Of a stretch of 64,000 nt of DNA, positions 53,180 to 63,945 are shown in pieces; the first letter of the stretch is position 1, and the number at the start of each line of letters is the position of its first letter. The DNA is from Limosilactobacillus oris DSM 4864. GTDB lineage: Bacteria; Bacillota; Bacilli; Lactobacillales; Lactobacillaceae. The notes under the pieces were generated by a model, which saw only the letters and a list, made by a program, of their open reading frames with translations, had not been told where the DNA came from and did not search any database. Where the stretch lies: contig NZ_AZGE01000001.1 in the NCBI RefSeq assembly GCF_001434465.1, positions 226,002 to 290,001 of the forward strand, read 5' to 3'. The translations under genes and the position numbers were made by a program.

Positions 53180-54967
53180 TTAATCATCCAGCTTAGAATC
53201 AACATCTTCGCCGAATTCAATCTTCAGATCGTCAAGCTGTTGCTGGCTGACCTTGCCGGGAGCGGCGGTCAGTGGTTCGACGGCCTTGGAGTTCTTCGGG
53301 AATGGGATGACGTCCCGGATGTTGTCGGCTTCCGCCAGCAGCATTACCCAGCGGTCCAGCCCAAAGGCCAGTCCACCCTCAGGCGGCATCCCCATCGTCA
53401 ACGCCTTCAGCAGGAAGCCGAACCGCGCCTCGGCCCGTTCCTTGGTGTAGCCCAATGCCTTCAGGACCTTTTCCTGAACCTTTGGATCGTGGATACGGAT
53501 GGAACCGCCACCGATTTCCTGACCGTTCAGGATGATGTCGTAACTCTGGGCGTGGGCCTTGTGAGGGTCTTCGCCGTCTTCCAAGTAGTGCAGGTCTTCT
53601 TCATTCAGCATCGTGAATGGGTGGTGGGCCGCAATCCACTTACCAAAACCTTCGTCGTATTCAAACATTGGCCAGTTAACAACCCAGAGATAATTCCATT
53701 GTCCTGGCTTAATCATGTCGAGTTCCTCAGCAATTGCCCGCCGGAGGTAACCCAGTGAATCCGCAACGACGTGGAAGCTAGCGGCAACGAAGAGGATCAG
53801 GTCGCCGTCCTTGGCACCCATCTCGGCGTTAATCTGGTCAGCCTTGTCGTTTAAGAACTTAGCAACCGGACCATTGTAACCGTCTGCGGTAACCTTAACC
53901 CAGGCCAGTCCCTTGGCACCATAACGCTTGATGTAGTCTTCCTTCTTGGAAATATCCTTCCGGGAGTACTTGTCAGCGCCACCCGGTACACAGATGGCCC
54001 GCACGAAGCCGCCGTTTGCGACCGTTCCGGAGAAGACCTTAAAGTCACTGTCCTTGACGATGGCGGACAGGTCGTGAATCAGCATGCCAAAGCGGGTATC
54101 TGGCTTATCAGAACCGTACTTATCCATGGCTTCCTGCCATTCCATCCGCGGGAACGGCGTCTTGACGTCGATCCCCTTAACTTCCTTCATGACCCGCTTG
54201 ATCAGGCCCTCGGTGACCGTCTGGATGTCTTCTGGCGTGGCAAAGCTCATTTCGGTATCAATCTGCGTAAATTCTGGTTGCCGGTCCCCCCGCAGGTCTT
54301 CGTCCCGGAAACAGCGAGCCAGCTGATAGTACTTGTCTACGCCGGCCGCCATCAGCAACTGCTTAAACAGTTGTGGTGACTGTGGCAGAGCGTAGAAGTG
54401 GCCTGGGTATACCCGGGAAGGCACGATGTAATCCCGCGCCCCTTCCGGCGTTGACCGGGTCAGGTCTGGTGTCTCAACGTCCAGGAAGCCTTCACCGTCG
54501 TAATAGTTGTGGACAATCGAGGCCACCTTACTCCGCAGCTTGAGGTTCTTCATCATCTCTGGCCGCCGCAAGTCCAGGTAGCGGTATTTCATCCGCAGGT
54601 CTTCACTAGCATCGACGTTATCAGTGATGTCAAACGGCGTCGTCTCAGACTTAGCCAGCACCTTGATATCATCAACGGCAACTTCAACCTTCCCGGTCTT
54701 CATGTCCGGGTTAATTTCCTTTTCGGCCCGCAATTGAACCTTCCCGTGCACTTCCAGCACGTATTGGTTCCGCACGGCGTTCGCCACCTTAAATACTTCT
54801 GGATTTTCCTTTTCGTTAAAGACCAGTTGAACGATGCCTTCCCGGTCCCAGAGGTCGATAAAGATCAAGCCCCCGAGGTTCCGGCGCTTCGCTACCCAGC
54901 CCTTTAAGACGACTTCTTGGCCGACTTGCTGTTCATTAGTGTCTCCAGCGTAATTTGTCCGCTTCAT
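53180..54967 (-). CDS. aspS: Aspartyl-tRNA synthetase
   Basis: 595 residues, class II. N-terminal anticodon-binding OB-fold ([22 protein letters not shown]), class II motif 2 with [19 protein letters not shown], bacterial insert domain, and motif 3 [14 protein letters not shown]. Start ATG (MKRTNY) has AAGGAGA upstream; earlier in-frame starts lie in the T-box region. A T-box controls it. The usual hisS partner is absent. Confidence 0.97.
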   Translation of the reverse strand: MKRTNYAGDTNEQQVGQEVVLKGWVAKRRNLGGLIFIDLWDREGIVQLVFNEKENPEVFKVANAVRNQYVLEVHGKVQLRAEKEINPDMKTGKVEVAVDDIKVLAKSETTPFDITDNVDASEDLRMKYRYLDLRRPEMMKNLKLRSKVASIVHNYYDGEGFLDVETPDLTRSTPEGARDYIVPSRVYPGHFYALPQSPQLFKQLLMAAGVDKYYQLARCFRDEDLRGDRQPEFTQIDTEMSFATPEDIQTVTEGLIKRVMKEVKGIDVKTPFPRMEWQEAMDKYGSDKPDTRFGMLIHDLSAIVKDSDFKVFSGTVANGGFVRAICVPGGADKYSRKDISKKEDYIKRYGAKGLAWVKVTADGYNGPVAKFLNDKADQINAEMGAKDGDLILFVAASFHVVADSLGYLRRAIAEELDMIKPGQWNYLWVVNWPMFEYDEGFGKWIAAHHPFTMLNEEDLHYLEDGEDPHKAHAQSYDIILNGQEIGGGSIRIHDPKVQEKVLKALGYTKERAEARFGFLLKALTMGMPPEGGLAFGLDRWVMLLAEADNIRDVIPFPKNSKAVEPLTAAPGKVSQQQLDDLKIEFGEDVDSKLDD

Positions 54968-54998
54968 GCTTCCACTTCTCCTTCTGCTCATAACCAAA

Positions 54999-55211
54999 TA
55001 AAAAAGCACCCCTGAACAAAACAAGGGTGCTCATGCACGGTACCACCTTGGTATCAAACTCAACGATAACATCAGTTTCCTGACGGGACAACTGTCCAGC
55101 CTAAAAGGGTCAATCGGACCTTCGTCTGGCGGGCTCCCACTATCCCCGCTCGCTGACCTCCTACCGGTACCGAGCATTCTTTTATTTACGGCTACGAATA
55201 TTTAATTACAG
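54999..55211 (-). promoter_or_regulatory. T-box riboswitch controlling aspS
   Basis: On the minus strand AAGGTGGTACCGTGC (55035-55049) is the T-box, followed by the terminator GCACCCT with AGGGGTGC (about 55000-55030) and TTTTTTA. Upstream, 55050-55190 folds as stem I and stems II/III. A GAC triplet in GATTGACCC might be the specifier, but I did not fold stem I. Uncharged Asp-tRNA should turn it on. Confidence 0.92.
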
Positions 55212-55216
55212 TCCTA

Positions 55217-55245
55217 ACTGTACTCGCCAGCCGCCGGAAAGTCAA
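55217..55245 (-). promoter_or_regulatory. Promoter of the aspS T-box transcript
   Basis: TTGACT, 17-base spacer, TACAGT on the minus strand. It places the RNA start near 55210. Confidence 0.8.
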
Positions 55246-55260
55246 TACTTGATTGCCACC

Positions 55261-55288
55261 TTGCATTTTCCACCGACTATCCTAGAAT
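55261..55288 (+). promoter_or_regulatory. Promoter of the fructosamine-kinase-like gene
   Basis: TTGCAT, 16-base spacer, TAGAAT, 33 bases before the ATG. It lies back to back with the aspS promoter. Confidence 0.65.
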
Positions 55289-55321
55289 TAAAGTAAACTT
55301 TACGCAAGGGAGCGGGATCAA

Positions 55322-56164
55322 ATGAGTAGAAATCACCAGTGGTTTAGCCAGTTGCCAATCAAAAACATTAATAGTTACCAGCCGGTCAGCGGCGGCGACA
55401 TCAACGAAGCCTATCAGATTACTGCCGATGGGAAGAGGTATTTCATCAAGGTCCAGCCTAACCACCCAGCCGACTACTTCCGTCACGAAATCAACGGACT
55501 CAAGGCGCTGGGCCAGGCCGTCAATACCCCGACCCCACTCCACAACGGGGTCATCAACGGGGATGCCTACCTGGTCTTAAACTGGCTCGACGAAAGCACC
55601 GGCAGCCAGGCCGACCTGGGCCGCGCGGTGGCACGGCTGCACCAGCAGACCAACGACCAGTTTGGCTTTATCGATAACCACCAGACCAAGGCCCTGGTGA
55701 AGGACAACTCCTGGAATAATTCTTGGACCGATTTCTACGTTAACCAGCGGCTCCTGCCAGAAGTTAAGGTCGCCGCGGATCGCGGCCGCTGGAATCGCTG
55801 GCGGGAAGACCACTTCCAGCAGATGGTTAAGCAGTTCCAACAATACTACCATGGCCGGGATATAAAGGCCCGCCTCCTCCACGGGGACCTCTGGGCCGGC
55901 AACTTCATGTTTGCCGGCGACCACGAGCCCTACCTGATCGATCCGGACGCGGTTTACGGCGACCGGGAATTCGACCTGGCGATGACTACTGTCTTTGGTG
56001 GCTTTGACGAGGACTTCTACCACGCTTACAACGCGGCCTACCCGTTCACCCCGGGTATCAATGACCGCCTGCCCTGGTACCGGTTCTACTACCTCTGCAT
56101 GCACCTAGTTCTCTTCGGTGAAAGCTACGGACCCGCGGTTGACCGGATTTTGAGCCAATACTGA
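55322..56164 (+). CDS. Fructosamine kinase / aminoglycoside phosphotransferase-fold protein
   Basis: 280 residues. Protein-kinase-like small-molecule kinase. FIKVQPNHP holds the ATP-binding Lys, LLHGDLWAGNF the catalytic Asp loop, and LIDPDAVYGDREFDLAM the metal-binding Asp. This set is that of FN3K-type kinases, which phosphorylate sugar groups on glycated proteins so that they fall off. Drug resistance is not implied. AAGGGAG precedes the ATG. It lies between aspS and dtd, convergent with dtd. Confidence 0.87.
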   Translation: MSRNHQWFSQLPIKNINSYQPVSGGDINEAYQITADGKRYFIKVQPNHPADYFRHEINGLKALGQAVNTPTPLHNGVINGDAYLVLNWLDESTGSQADLGRAVARLHQQTNDQFGFIDNHQTKALVKDNSWNNSWTDFYVNQRLLPEVKVAADRGRWNRWREDHFQQMVKQFQQYYHGRDIKARLLHGDLWAGNFMFAGDHEPYLIDPDAVYGDREFDLAMTTVFGGFDEDFYHAYNAAYPFTPGINDRLPWYRFYYLCMHLVLFGESYGPAVDRILSQY

Positions 56165-56221
56165 CTTAAAAGGAACTGCGATATAAACCCTATTACTTAG
56201 ATAAACATTAACAGCGCAGTA

Positions 56222-56274
56222 CACAAACGGCCTCCAGTGCTCGGGCAAAGCCGAACACTGGAGGCCTGTTTGTG
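56222..56274. repeat. Dispersed hairpin repeat, family B, copy 3
   Basis: CACAAACGGCCTCCAGTG pairs with CACTGGAGGCCTGTTTGTG (one bulged base) around CTCGGGCAAAGCCGAA. Same core as copies 1 and 2 with arms that differ from copy 1. The lead-in GCAGTACACAAACGG and an AGGAACT word about 45 bases upstream are shared with copy 2. Between convergent genes, just before the terminator at 56281. Confidence 0.75.
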
Positions 56275-56280
56275 CTTGCG

Positions 56281-56330
56281 GGGGTGGGGCGACGAACTAG
56301 ACAAGCTAGTTCTGTCCCACTCCCTTTTTC
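56281..56330 (+). terminator. Intrinsic terminator of the fructosamine-kinase-like gene
   Basis: Inner stem GAACTAG/CTAGTTC with outer GGGGTGGGGC and GTCCCACTCCC arms, then TTTTTC on the plus strand. It lies right before the dtd stop, so it may also end the dtd transcript. Confidence 0.75.
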
Positions 56331-56334
56331 GCAC

Positions 56335-56772
56335 TTACTTTTCATAAATAATGGTAACTGGGCCGTCGTTTTCCAGGTCGACCTGCATGTCAGCACCAAA
56401 ATGGCCGGTCTCTACATGCACGCCAGTAGCCGCTAGTTTCGCATTAAAGCGGTCATAGAGTGGCGCCGCAATTTCGGGCTTAGCCGCGTCGGTAAAGCCG
56501 GGGCGGTTACCGTGGCGCGTATCCGCATAGAGGGTAAACTGCGAAACGGAAAGAATTTCCCCGTCGACATCCTTGAGGCCCCGGTTCATCTTGCCGTTTT
56601 CATCCTCAAAGACCCGGAGGTTAACAATCTTGTGAACCAGGTAGTCAAGTTCCGCATCCCCATCGTTAGGCGCAAAACCGACCAGTAACATATAACCCTT
56701 GCCGATCTTGCCGACGACCTCACCGGCAATCGAAACCTGGGCATGACTGACCTTCTGTAATACTACTCGCAT
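56335..56772 (-). CDS. dtd: D-aminoacyl-tRNA deacylase
   Basis: 145 residues. Removes D-amino acids wrongly put on t[18 protein letters not shown] at the start, [19 protein letters not shown] (catalytic SQFTL) and a C-terminal [18 protein letters not shown] are the family marks. It lies 11 bases after relA, a very common pair. Confidence 0.97.
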   Translation of the reverse strand: MRVVLQKVSHAQVSIAGEVVGKIGKGYMLLVGFAPNDGDAELDYLVHKIVNLRVFEDENGKMNRGLKDVDGEILSVSQFTLYADTRHGNRPGFTDAAKPEIAAPLYDRFNAKLAATGVHVETGHFGADMQVDLENDGPVTIIYEK

Positions 56773-56783
56773 TAGGGCACCTC

Positions 56784-59021
56784 CTACTGAATTACCCGCT
56801 TAACCACGTAAACGTCGCGGATGTTCTTCAGGGCATCCATGATTAATTGCAGTTGCTGCAGGTTCCGCACACCAATCGTCAAACTGATGGTGACCATCTT
56901 GTTATGGTCAACCTTCCCGTTAACCGAGTTCAGGTACTTAGTACTGTTGTTAATCGACCGCAGAACATCATTCAACATCCCGTTGCGGTTATAGCCCTGG
57001 ACCTCAATATCCGCATTGTAGTTGGTCTTATCGCCGTCTGGGTTAGCCCAGTAAACACTGACGATTCGCTGACCACTCTTTTGGGCCGCCCGAATGTTTG
57101 GACAGTCTGCCCGGTGGACGGAAACTCCACGGCCCTTAGTGATGTAGCCGGTAATGGCATCACCGGGAACCGGGTTGCAGCAATGACTGAGCCGAACCAG
57201 CAGGTTACCGACCCCTTCAACGACAATACCCTCGCTGGAAGCCTTGGCTTGCTTCTGCTTTTCCCGCTCATCCGGTTTCTGCAGGGTCTGGTGGTCTTCT
57301 AGCAGGGCCTTCTCGGCAGCCTCCTGCCGGTCGCTTTCCGCCTTGGCCCGGATATCAGCCGTGAAGCGGTTGCGGACACCGACCGGCGGCAAGTCACCGA
57401 AACCGAGCGCCGCAAACATATCATCAGCAGAGTGGTAGTGCAGCTGTTCAGCCACCGCCGCACACTTGTCATCGGCCATTAATTCTGCTGGAGAGTAACC
57501 GGCCTCCCGCAGCTCATTTTCAATCATGTGCCGTCCCTGCTCAATGTTTTCTTCCCGGTCGTGAGCCCTAAAGAAAGACCGGATCTTGTTGCGGGCCCGC
57601 CGCGTCGAAACCAGTTCGAGCCAGTCGCGACTCGGGCCAGCCGAGGAAGAAGAGGTCAAAATATCGACAATGTCCCCGTTCTTGATTTCATAGTCGAGGG
57701 GAACAATCCGGCCATTAACCTTGGCACCGGTGGTATGGTTACCAACTTCCGTGTGAATCTGGTAGGCCATGTCGAGCGGGCCCGCGCCCTTCGGCATTTC
57801 AATCACGTCACCCTTAGGCGTAAAGGCGTAGACCTTGTCGGTGAAGATGTCGCTCTGGATACCCTGCATGAACTCGTCAGTGCCCTGACTTTCACTCCGC
57901 ATCTCCAGGATTTCCTTAACCACGTTCAGTTTTTGACTATCGCGAGTCTGTTGGACGCCGTCGGTCTTTCCTTCCTTGTAGGCCCAGTGAGCGGCCACCC
58001 CAAACTCGGCCACCTGGTGCATGTGGTGGGTCCGAATCTGGACTTCCAGTGGCCGCCCCTCGGGACCAATGATGGTGGTGTGGAGGGACTGGTAGCCATT
58101 TGCCTTTGGCATGGCAATGTAGTCCTTAAACCGTCCCGGCATTGGTTTCCAGTTGGTGTGGATAGCACCGAGGGCCGCATAGCAATCCTTGATTGTGTCC
58201 ACCACAATCCGGATCGCCAGCAGGTCATAAATCTGACTGAACTGCTTGTGCTGGGTCACCATCTTGCGATAAATCGAGTAAATATGCTTCGGCCGCCCAT
58301 AGATCTCCACGTTCGGACCGAGGTCAAGGTCGCTGATGGCCTTCTTGATTAACTTGATTGACCGGTTGATTGAGTCAACCCGCTGATCCCGCCGGGAGTT
58401 CATTAGGTGGACGATTCGGTAGTATTGCTGTGGATTAAGGTAGCGGAGGGACAAGTCCTCCAATTCCCACTTAATCGTGCTAATTCCTAGCCTGTCGGCA
58501 ATGGGAGCATAAATTTCCAGCGTTTCATTAGAGATCCGGCGTTGCTTGTCAGGACGCAGGTGTTTCAGCGTCCGCATATTGTGCAGGCGATCCGCCAGCT
58601 TCACAATCATCACCCGAATATCCTTAGACATTGCTAGTAGGAGCTTCCGGTGAGTCGCCGCCATCTGTTCCTTGTTGGACTTGTACTGGATCTTTCCTAA
58701 CTTGGTATCGCCATCGACAATCATCGCAATGGTGGGTCCAAAGAGTTCCTTAATGTCGTCCAGGGTCGCCCCCGTATCCTCAACAATATCATGCAGGTAG
58801 CCAGCCGCGACAGTTTCTGGATCCATTTGAAGATTTGCTAAAATCCCCGCTACCTGGATGGGATGAATAATGTACGGCTCACCCGACTTGCGCCGCTGGT
58901 CGTGGTGACAAACCTCGGCAAAACGATAGGCCTTTTCCACCAGGGCAACGTGCTCGGCATTCATGTAGGAAGATACCATCTTTTGGACATCTTCATGGGT
59001 TAATTCTCTTATCTCTGACAT
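56784..59021 (-). CDS. relA: Bifunctional (p)ppGpp synthetase/hydrolase RelA/SpoT
   Basis: 745 residues, the Rel type of Gram-positives. HD hydrolase domain (about 30-190, [14 protein letters not shown]), synthetase domain (about 230-360, [18 protein letters not shown]), TGS domain (about 400-460, [17 protein letters not shown]), zinc-finger-like region with [11 protein letters not shown], and C-terminal ACT domain. It makes and breaks the alarmone during starvation. The ATG has GGAAGGGGG upstream. Order prmA-rsmE-membrane protein-relA-dtd. Confidence 0.97.
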   Translation of the reverse strand: MSEIRELTHEDVQKMVSSYMNAEHVALVEKAYRFAEVCHHDQRRKSGEPYIIHPIQVAGILANLQMDPETVAAGYLHDIVEDTGATLDDIKELFGPTIAMIVDGDTKLGKIQYKSNKEQMAATHRKLLLAMSKDIRVMIVKLADRLHNMRTLKHLRPDKQRRISNETLEIYAPIADRLGISTIKWELEDLSLRYLNPQQYYRIVHLMNSRRDQRVDSINRSIKLIKKAISDLDLGPNVEIYGRPKHIYSIYRKMVTQHKQFSQIYDLLAIRIVVDTIKDCYAALGAIHTNWKPMPGRFKDYIAMPKANGYQSLHTTIIGPEGRPLEVQIRTHHMHQVAEFGVAAHWAYKEGKTDGVQQTRDSQKLNVVKEILEMRSESQGTDEFMQGIQSDIFTDKVYAFTPKGDVIEMPKGAGPLDMAYQIHTEVGNHTTGAKVNGRIVPLDYEIKNGDIVDILTSSSSAGPSRDWLELVSTRRARNKIRSFFRAHDREENIEQGRHMIENELREAGYSPAELMADDKCAAVAEQLHYHSADDMFAALGFGDLPPVGVRNRFTADIRAKAESDRQEAAEKALLEDHQTLQKPDEREKQKQAKASSEGIVVEGVGNLLVRLSHCCNPVPGDAITGYITKGRGVSVHRADCPNIRAAQKSGQRIVSVYWANPDGDKTNYNADIEVQGYNRNGMLNDVLRSINNSTKYLNSVNGKVDHNKMVTISLTIGVRNLQQLQLIMDALKNIRDVYVVKRVIQ

Positions 59022-59039
59022 CAAACAGCCCCCTTCCGA

Positions 59040-59360
59040 CTAATTCTGTTTACGAAGCGAACAAGAAAGGTACACGATTGCTAGATAGGCCGCCGCAAAG
59101 TACATGGTATACCGTGGCAAAAAAAGGAAGGCCGCAACTAAAAACAAACCCGGAAAAACCAACAGTGTCCACCAGCGGCCTGTGTGCCGATAAAGGTAGC
59201 CGCCCAACCAAACGCTGTAACAGCAGTTAATGACTATCAAGAACAAGCCAACCCACATTGCCCTAGTTAGCGGCAGTTTAACAGCGATTAACGGCAATAA
59301 AATACCGAATAAGATGGCCGTTCCCCACAAGTAAATATTAAACTTCTTTGTCAAATTCAT
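59040..59360 (-). CDS. Small four-helix membrane protein, unknown
   Basis: 106 residues with about four transmembrane helices: about 9-28, 33-55, 66-82 and 84-103. No family recognised. AAGGTG lies eight bases before the ATG (MNLTKK). It lies between rsmE and relA, 18 bases before relA, so it is likely in their operon. The extra gene is not part of this block in Bacillus. Confidence 0.65.
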   Translation of the reverse strand: MNLTKKFNIYLWGTAILFGILLPLIAVKLPLTRAMWVGLFLIVINCCYSVWLGGYLYRHTGRWWTLLVFPGLFLVAAFLFLPRYTMYFAAAYLAIVYLSCSLRKQN

Positions 59361-59425
59361 TTTCTCAACACCTTGCAGTCTGGGATGCTTCACGCCCCCA
59401 GATATTTTTTCAATTGTAACACCAA

Positions 59426-60181
59426 TTATTTTTTAGCGGCAGCCAATTCGCAAACGTATGACACCGCGGAGAGGAAATACAGGGGTGCCGTCTCAGTCCG
59501 TAAAATTCGGGGACCCAACCCCACCGGGACTACCCCGACGGCCTGCATCCGTTCCACTTCACCTGTTGTCAAACCACCCTCGGGGCCGAAAATAGCAACG
59601 ACTTGCTCCCCGGCGGTTAGTTTGGTCAGTACTTGAGCGAGGGCGCTGGTTTCGCCCTGCTTGGCTGACTCCTCCCAGGCTACCAACCGTATTGGAGCAG
59701 GATTGGCTGCCAACGCGGCCGTTAAGTTCTCATAGTAGGCCACTCGTGGTTGATAGTTACGGTGGGACTGTTCAGCGGCCCCATCGGCAATTTTTTGCAG
59801 GCGGGCCAATTTACGCTCCCGCTTGTTAGCTGCCCAGTGACTGATTGAACGTTCAGACTCAAAAAAGGCAATCGTGGTCGCACCCAGCTCCGTCGCCTTT
59901 TGCACGATCCACTCTGGCTTTTCCTTCGTTTTAGGGAGGCCACAGAGGAGGGTCACCTCCACCGGCAGCTCACTGTTCCCTGGCAACTGCTTGACCAGTT
60001 TAACCGTGGTCGCTGGCTGAATTGTCGCAACTTCTGCTAAGTAAGCCCGATGGTCAGCGAGAACCAGTTCTACCTGTTCGCCCGGTTGGGCACGCAGAAC
60101 CGTTGTCAGGTGGTGAGCGACATCCCGGGGAAGGGTCAGGACATCATTGCTCGGCTCAGCAGCAAGGAAATAACGTTGCAT
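59426..60181 (-). CDS. rsmE: 16S rRNA (uracil1498-N3)-methyltransferase RsmE
   Basis: 251 residues. SPOUT-fold enzyme that methylates U1498 of 16S rRNA with SAM. Start MQRYFLA, ERSISHWAANKRERKLARLQKIA region, and the knot motif IFGPEGGLTTGEVE near the C-terminus match. I chose the ATG that overlaps the prmA stop (TAATG); a longer frame reads prmA DNA. Confidence 0.95.
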   Translation of the reverse strand: MQRYFLAAEPSNDVLTLPRDVAHHLTTVLRAQPGEQVELVLADHRAYLAEVATIQPATTVKLVKQLPGNSELPVEVTLLCGLPKTKEKPEWIVQKATELGATTIAFFESERSISHWAANKRERKLARLQKIADGAAEQSHRNYQPRVAYYENLTAALAANPAPIRLVAWEESAKQGETSALAQVLTKLTAGEQVVAIFGPEGGLTTGEVERMQAVGVVPVGLGPRILRTETAPLYFLSAVSYVCELAAAKK

Positions 60182-61143
60182 TATGCTTCCTCCTCCGTCG
60201 GCTTGTGGGCAATGATACCATGCCAATCTTTCATTTTAGTTTCACTATCAATAATAAAGCCCTGCTCATTTAATTTCTTGCGAATCAGGGCGGCCTTATC
60301 ATCAATGATTCCGGAAGTCAGAAAGAGACCGCCGGGCTTGAGATTTTCGTAAGCCTGAGGAATCAGTGGCACGATGATTTCAGCCAAAATATTAGCAACA
60401 ATGATGTCCACCTGCGTGTGAATACCATCCAGGAGGCTATTAACGCCGATCTTCACATCACTGGCGACCGGGTTCAGGGCCAGGTTCTTTTTTGCCGACT
60501 CAACCGCCACGTCATCGACATCGTAAGCGGCCACCTGGTCAGCGCCCAGCTGCTTGGCGGCAATGCTAAGAACGCCAGACCCGGTTCCAACATCAATCAA
60601 GGATTCACCGCCCCTGATAACCTGTTCCAGTGCCTGGAGCATCAGCCGGGTCGTCGGGTGGGTCCCCGTTCCAAATGCCATTCCCGGATCGAGGTACAGT
60701 AGCTTTTCACTCTCCTGCTCAGGGGTGTAGTCCTCCCACTGCGGAACAATGGTCAATTCGTTGGTCACCCGCAACGGGTGGTAGTACTTTTGCCAGACCG
60801 TTGCCCATTCCTCGTTATTGACCATCGCCGCAGTAACCTTATTTGCCCCCGGGTTTAGCCCATACTCTTTGAGTTTAGCTACTTTGCTCGTAATGGTCGG
60901 GACGATTTCAGGGACAAAGGTCTTTTCCGGGAAGTACCCCGTGACCGCGGCCCCTTGCTTCCGATGGGGAATCTCCTCTGGATCAATAATCTCGCCGTAA
61001 CGACCATACTTTCCCGGTTGGAGGTGGGCAAAGTCGGCGGCGTCATCTATCTGCACTCCCTGGGCCCCCTCACTTGTCAAGATGTAGCTAACCGCCTCAA
61101 CGGCCTCACTTGAAGTAATTACCGTTACCGCTGTCCAATCCAT
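60181..61143 (-). CDS. prmA: Ribosomal protein L11 methyltransferase
   Basis: 320 residues. Methylates ribosomal protein L11 with SAM. N-terminal substrate domain, then the Rossmann methyltransferase with [32 protein letters not shown] and [12 protein letters not shown]. Length is typical. First gene of the prmA-rsmE-membrane protein-relA-dtd group, after a terminator at 61164. Confidence 0.97.
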   Translation of the reverse strand: MDWTAVTVITSSEAVEAVSYILTSEGAQGVQIDDAADFAHLQPGKYGRYGEIIDPEEIPHRKQGAAVTGYFPEKTFVPEIVPTITSKVAKLKEYGLNPGANKVTAAMVNNEEWATVWQKYYHPLRVTNELTIVPQWEDYTPEQESEKLLYLDPGMAFGTGTHPTTRLMLQALEQVIRGGESLIDVGTGSGVLSIAAKQLGADQVAAYDVDDVAVESAKKNLALNPVASDVKIGVNSLLDGIHTQVDIIVANILAEIIVPLIPQAYENLKPGGLFLTSGIIDDKAALIRKKLNEQGFIIDSETKMKDWHGIIAHKPTEEEA

Positions 61144-61163
61144 TCTTGTTCCTCCTTAAAATT

Positions 61164-61203
61164 AACAAAAATCGTGACCACTAAAAGCACTGGTCACGAT
61201 TTC
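61164..61203 (-). terminator. Terminator of the 104-residue gene upstream of prmA
   Basis: AATCGTGACCA pairs with TGGTCACGATT on the minus strand, then TTTG. It separates the gene at 61212 from prmA, which lacks an obvious promoter after it. Confidence 0.9.
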
Positions 61204-61211
61204 CTACTGTC

Positions 61212-61526
61212 CTATTCGTCATCATCATTGTCCCGCTTCTTCTTTTCCTTTTCCATGTGATGCTTCAGGTAGTCGATTAAATCCGACTCCGTTAGAAAAA
61301 TTCGCGGGTGGTGCTGGTGGTGAAGACGCACGTCAATTTCATTAATCTTTAACCGACCAGTCCAAGTATGGGAGTAACGAATGATTACCCGGTTATTTAA
61401 CCGATGCTTGCCAAAGCGGAAAACATAAACGTGCTGGGGGGTCATCATCGGCCGAATGTATTCACGTTTATACATCAAGTCGTTATCACGCATAAACTGC
61501 TTCGTTCGATTTAGAATGGTAATCAC
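61212..61526 (-). CDS. Conserved small protein of unknown function
   Basis: Up to 104 residues. Rich in basic and aromatic residues (KREYIRPMM, VYVFRFGKHR, RYSHTWTGRL), many His, and a charged tail EKEKKKRDNDDDE. I do not recognise it. The start is unclear: GTG at 61526 is only two bases after the AGGAG; an ATT codon lies eight bases from it; the first ATG (MRDND) lies downstream without a site. A TGCTAAAAT at about 61584-61592 on the minus strand may be the promoter. Confidence 0.6.
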   Translation of the reverse strand: MITILNRTKQFMRDNDLMYKREYIRPMMTPQHVYVFRFGKHRLNNRVIIRYSHTWTGRLKINEIDVRLHHQHHPRIFLTESDLIDYLKHHMEKEKKKRDNDDDE

Positions 61527-61691
61527 CTCCTCCCCAAAGAATTCATTAGGCCCACAATTAGCCTTACCTTAATAGATATTACTATTTTAGCACATGTTGC
61601 AGTTCTTCCATAGCCAAATCTCTACAGATTATCACTGGCATTATTACTGGCAATGATTTTTTGACCTATTTATAGATTTTATACCTAGGAA

Positions 61692-61720
61692 TGCTATAAT
61701 ATTTACGAGATCTAATCTCG
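61692..61720 (+). promoter_or_regulatory. ldh: ldh promoter (extended -10) and leader hairpin
   Basis: TGCTATAAT (61692-61700) is an extended -10; no good -35 is visible. Right at the RNA start lies CGAGA/TCTCG (61706-61720), a hairpin that could protect the 5' end of the mRNA. Confidence 0.65.
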
Positions 61721-61743
61721 AAATTTTACAAGAGACAAGATGA

Positions 61744-62721
<978 letters not shown>

Positions 62722-62741
62722 TTCCCGCCGTTAAGCAACGA

Positions 62742-62775
62742 TGAGGTTAGGGTTAACCCCCTAGCCTCTTTTTTA
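62742..62775 (+). terminator. Intrinsic terminator of ldh
   Basis: GAGGTTAGGG pairs with CCCCTAGCCTC (one G-T pair and a bulge), then TTTTTT. It lies 21 bases after the stop. Confidence 0.93.
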
Positions 62776-62844
62776 TTGTTTCCGTTTTCCAAGTAAGCTA
62801 AGATAACTATAGGAAGTAACAATGTTTTTTAAGGAGGCTATTTA

Positions 62845-63945
62845 ATGTCAAAAATTGAACAATTACAAGCAAGCCTTGTTGATCAGCAGCTTGATGCTGC
62901 TTACATTAGTGACCCAATGACAATTGGTTACTTAACGGGCTTTTATGAGGACCCAATCGAGCGGGTCATGGCACTGGTTGTCTTTGCCGATGCGGAACCA
63001 TTCCTCTTCACTCCAGCACTGGAAGTCGAGGCGGCCAAAGGTGCCGGTTGGACGCAACCGGTCTACGGCTACCTCGACCACGAAAATCCCTACGAATTAA
63101 TTGCCGACCACGTAAAAAAGCACGCCGGCACACCAATCAACTGGGGAATCGAAGAAAGCCACTTAACCGTTGAACGGCTCCTCGGCCTCCAGCAAGTCCT
63201 GCCAGCAGCAAAGTTTTCGACCAACCTAACCCCAACCATCGAGAAAATGAGGTTGATCAAATCAGCCGATGAAATTGCTAAGCTGAACGAGGCCGGTAAG
63301 TGGGCTGATTTTATGCTGGAGGAAGGGTTCAAGAACCTCCAGCTGGGCCGCAGCGAACAGGAAGTCGCTGCCAACTTGGAATACGCATTGAAGCAGCATG
63401 GCATTATGCACACTAGCTTTGACACCCTTGTTCAGGCCGGCGCCCATGCTGCAGAACCACACGGCGCTACTTCGCAAAATCAAATTGAAAACAATGAACT
63501 GGTCCTGTTCGACCTTGGCTGTGTCGTTGATGGCTACTGCAGTGATGTTTCCCGGACAGTCGCCATCGGGGAGCTCAATGAGAAGCAAAAGGATATTTAT
63601 CAGGTCTGCCTGGAAGCACAGTTGGCCGCACAGGAGGCAGCTAAACCAGGGATAACTGCCGAAGAACTGGATTCAATTGCTCGAAAGATCATCAGCAAGG
63701 CCGGCTACGGTGACTACTTTATCCACCGCTTAGGCCATGGGCTCGGTATGAGCGACCACGAATTCCCTTCAATCATGGAAGGCAACTCGCTAGTTCTCCA
63801 ACCCGGAATGTGCTTCTCCATTGAACCAGGAATCTATATTCCAGGGGTTGCCGGTGTCCGAATTGAAGACTGCGTTCATATTACCGAGGATGGCTGCGAA
63901 CCATTCACCCACATTAGCAAGGAGCTAAAAACTTTCCACCTTTAA
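62845..63945 (+). CDS. pepQ: Xaa-Pro dipeptidase
   Basis: 366 residues, M24 family creatinase-like fold. Cleaves dipeptides ending in proline, useful for proline-rich casein or food peptides. Metal ligands appear in order: LFDLGCVVDGYCSDVSRT (two Asp), HRLGHGLGMSDHEFP (His), MCFSIEPGIYIPG (Glu) and VRIEDCV (Glu). AAGGAGG precedes the ATG. In several lactobacilli pepQ lies beside ccpA, but no ccpA is seen up to the window end. Confidence 0.95.
   Translation: MSKIEQLQASLVDQQLDAAYISDPMTIGYLTGFYEDPIERVMALVVFADAEPFLFTPALEVEAAKGAGWTQPVYGYLDHENPYELIADHVKKHAGTPINWGIEESHLTVERLLGLQQVLPAAKFSTNLTPTIEKMRLIKSADEIAKLNEAGKWADFMLEEGFKNLQLGRSEQEVAANLEYALKQHGIMHTSFDTLVQAGAHAAEPHGATSQNQIENNELVLFDLGCVVDGYCSDVSRTVAIGELNEKQKDIYQVCLEAQLAAQEAAKPGITAEELDSIARKIISKAGYGDYFIHRLGHGLGMSDHEFPSIMEGNSLVLQPGMCFSIEPGIYIPGVAGVRIEDCVHITEDGCEPFTHISKELKTFHL

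Noticed and set aside
53240..53758. Plus-strand frame of 172 codons opposite aspS
   Set aside because: Shadow frame within a highly conserved synthetase gene.
55322..56164. Aminoglycoside resistance kinase
   Set aside because: Catalytic loop and C-terminal motif fit the fructosamine kinase group better, and context is chromosomal housekeeping.
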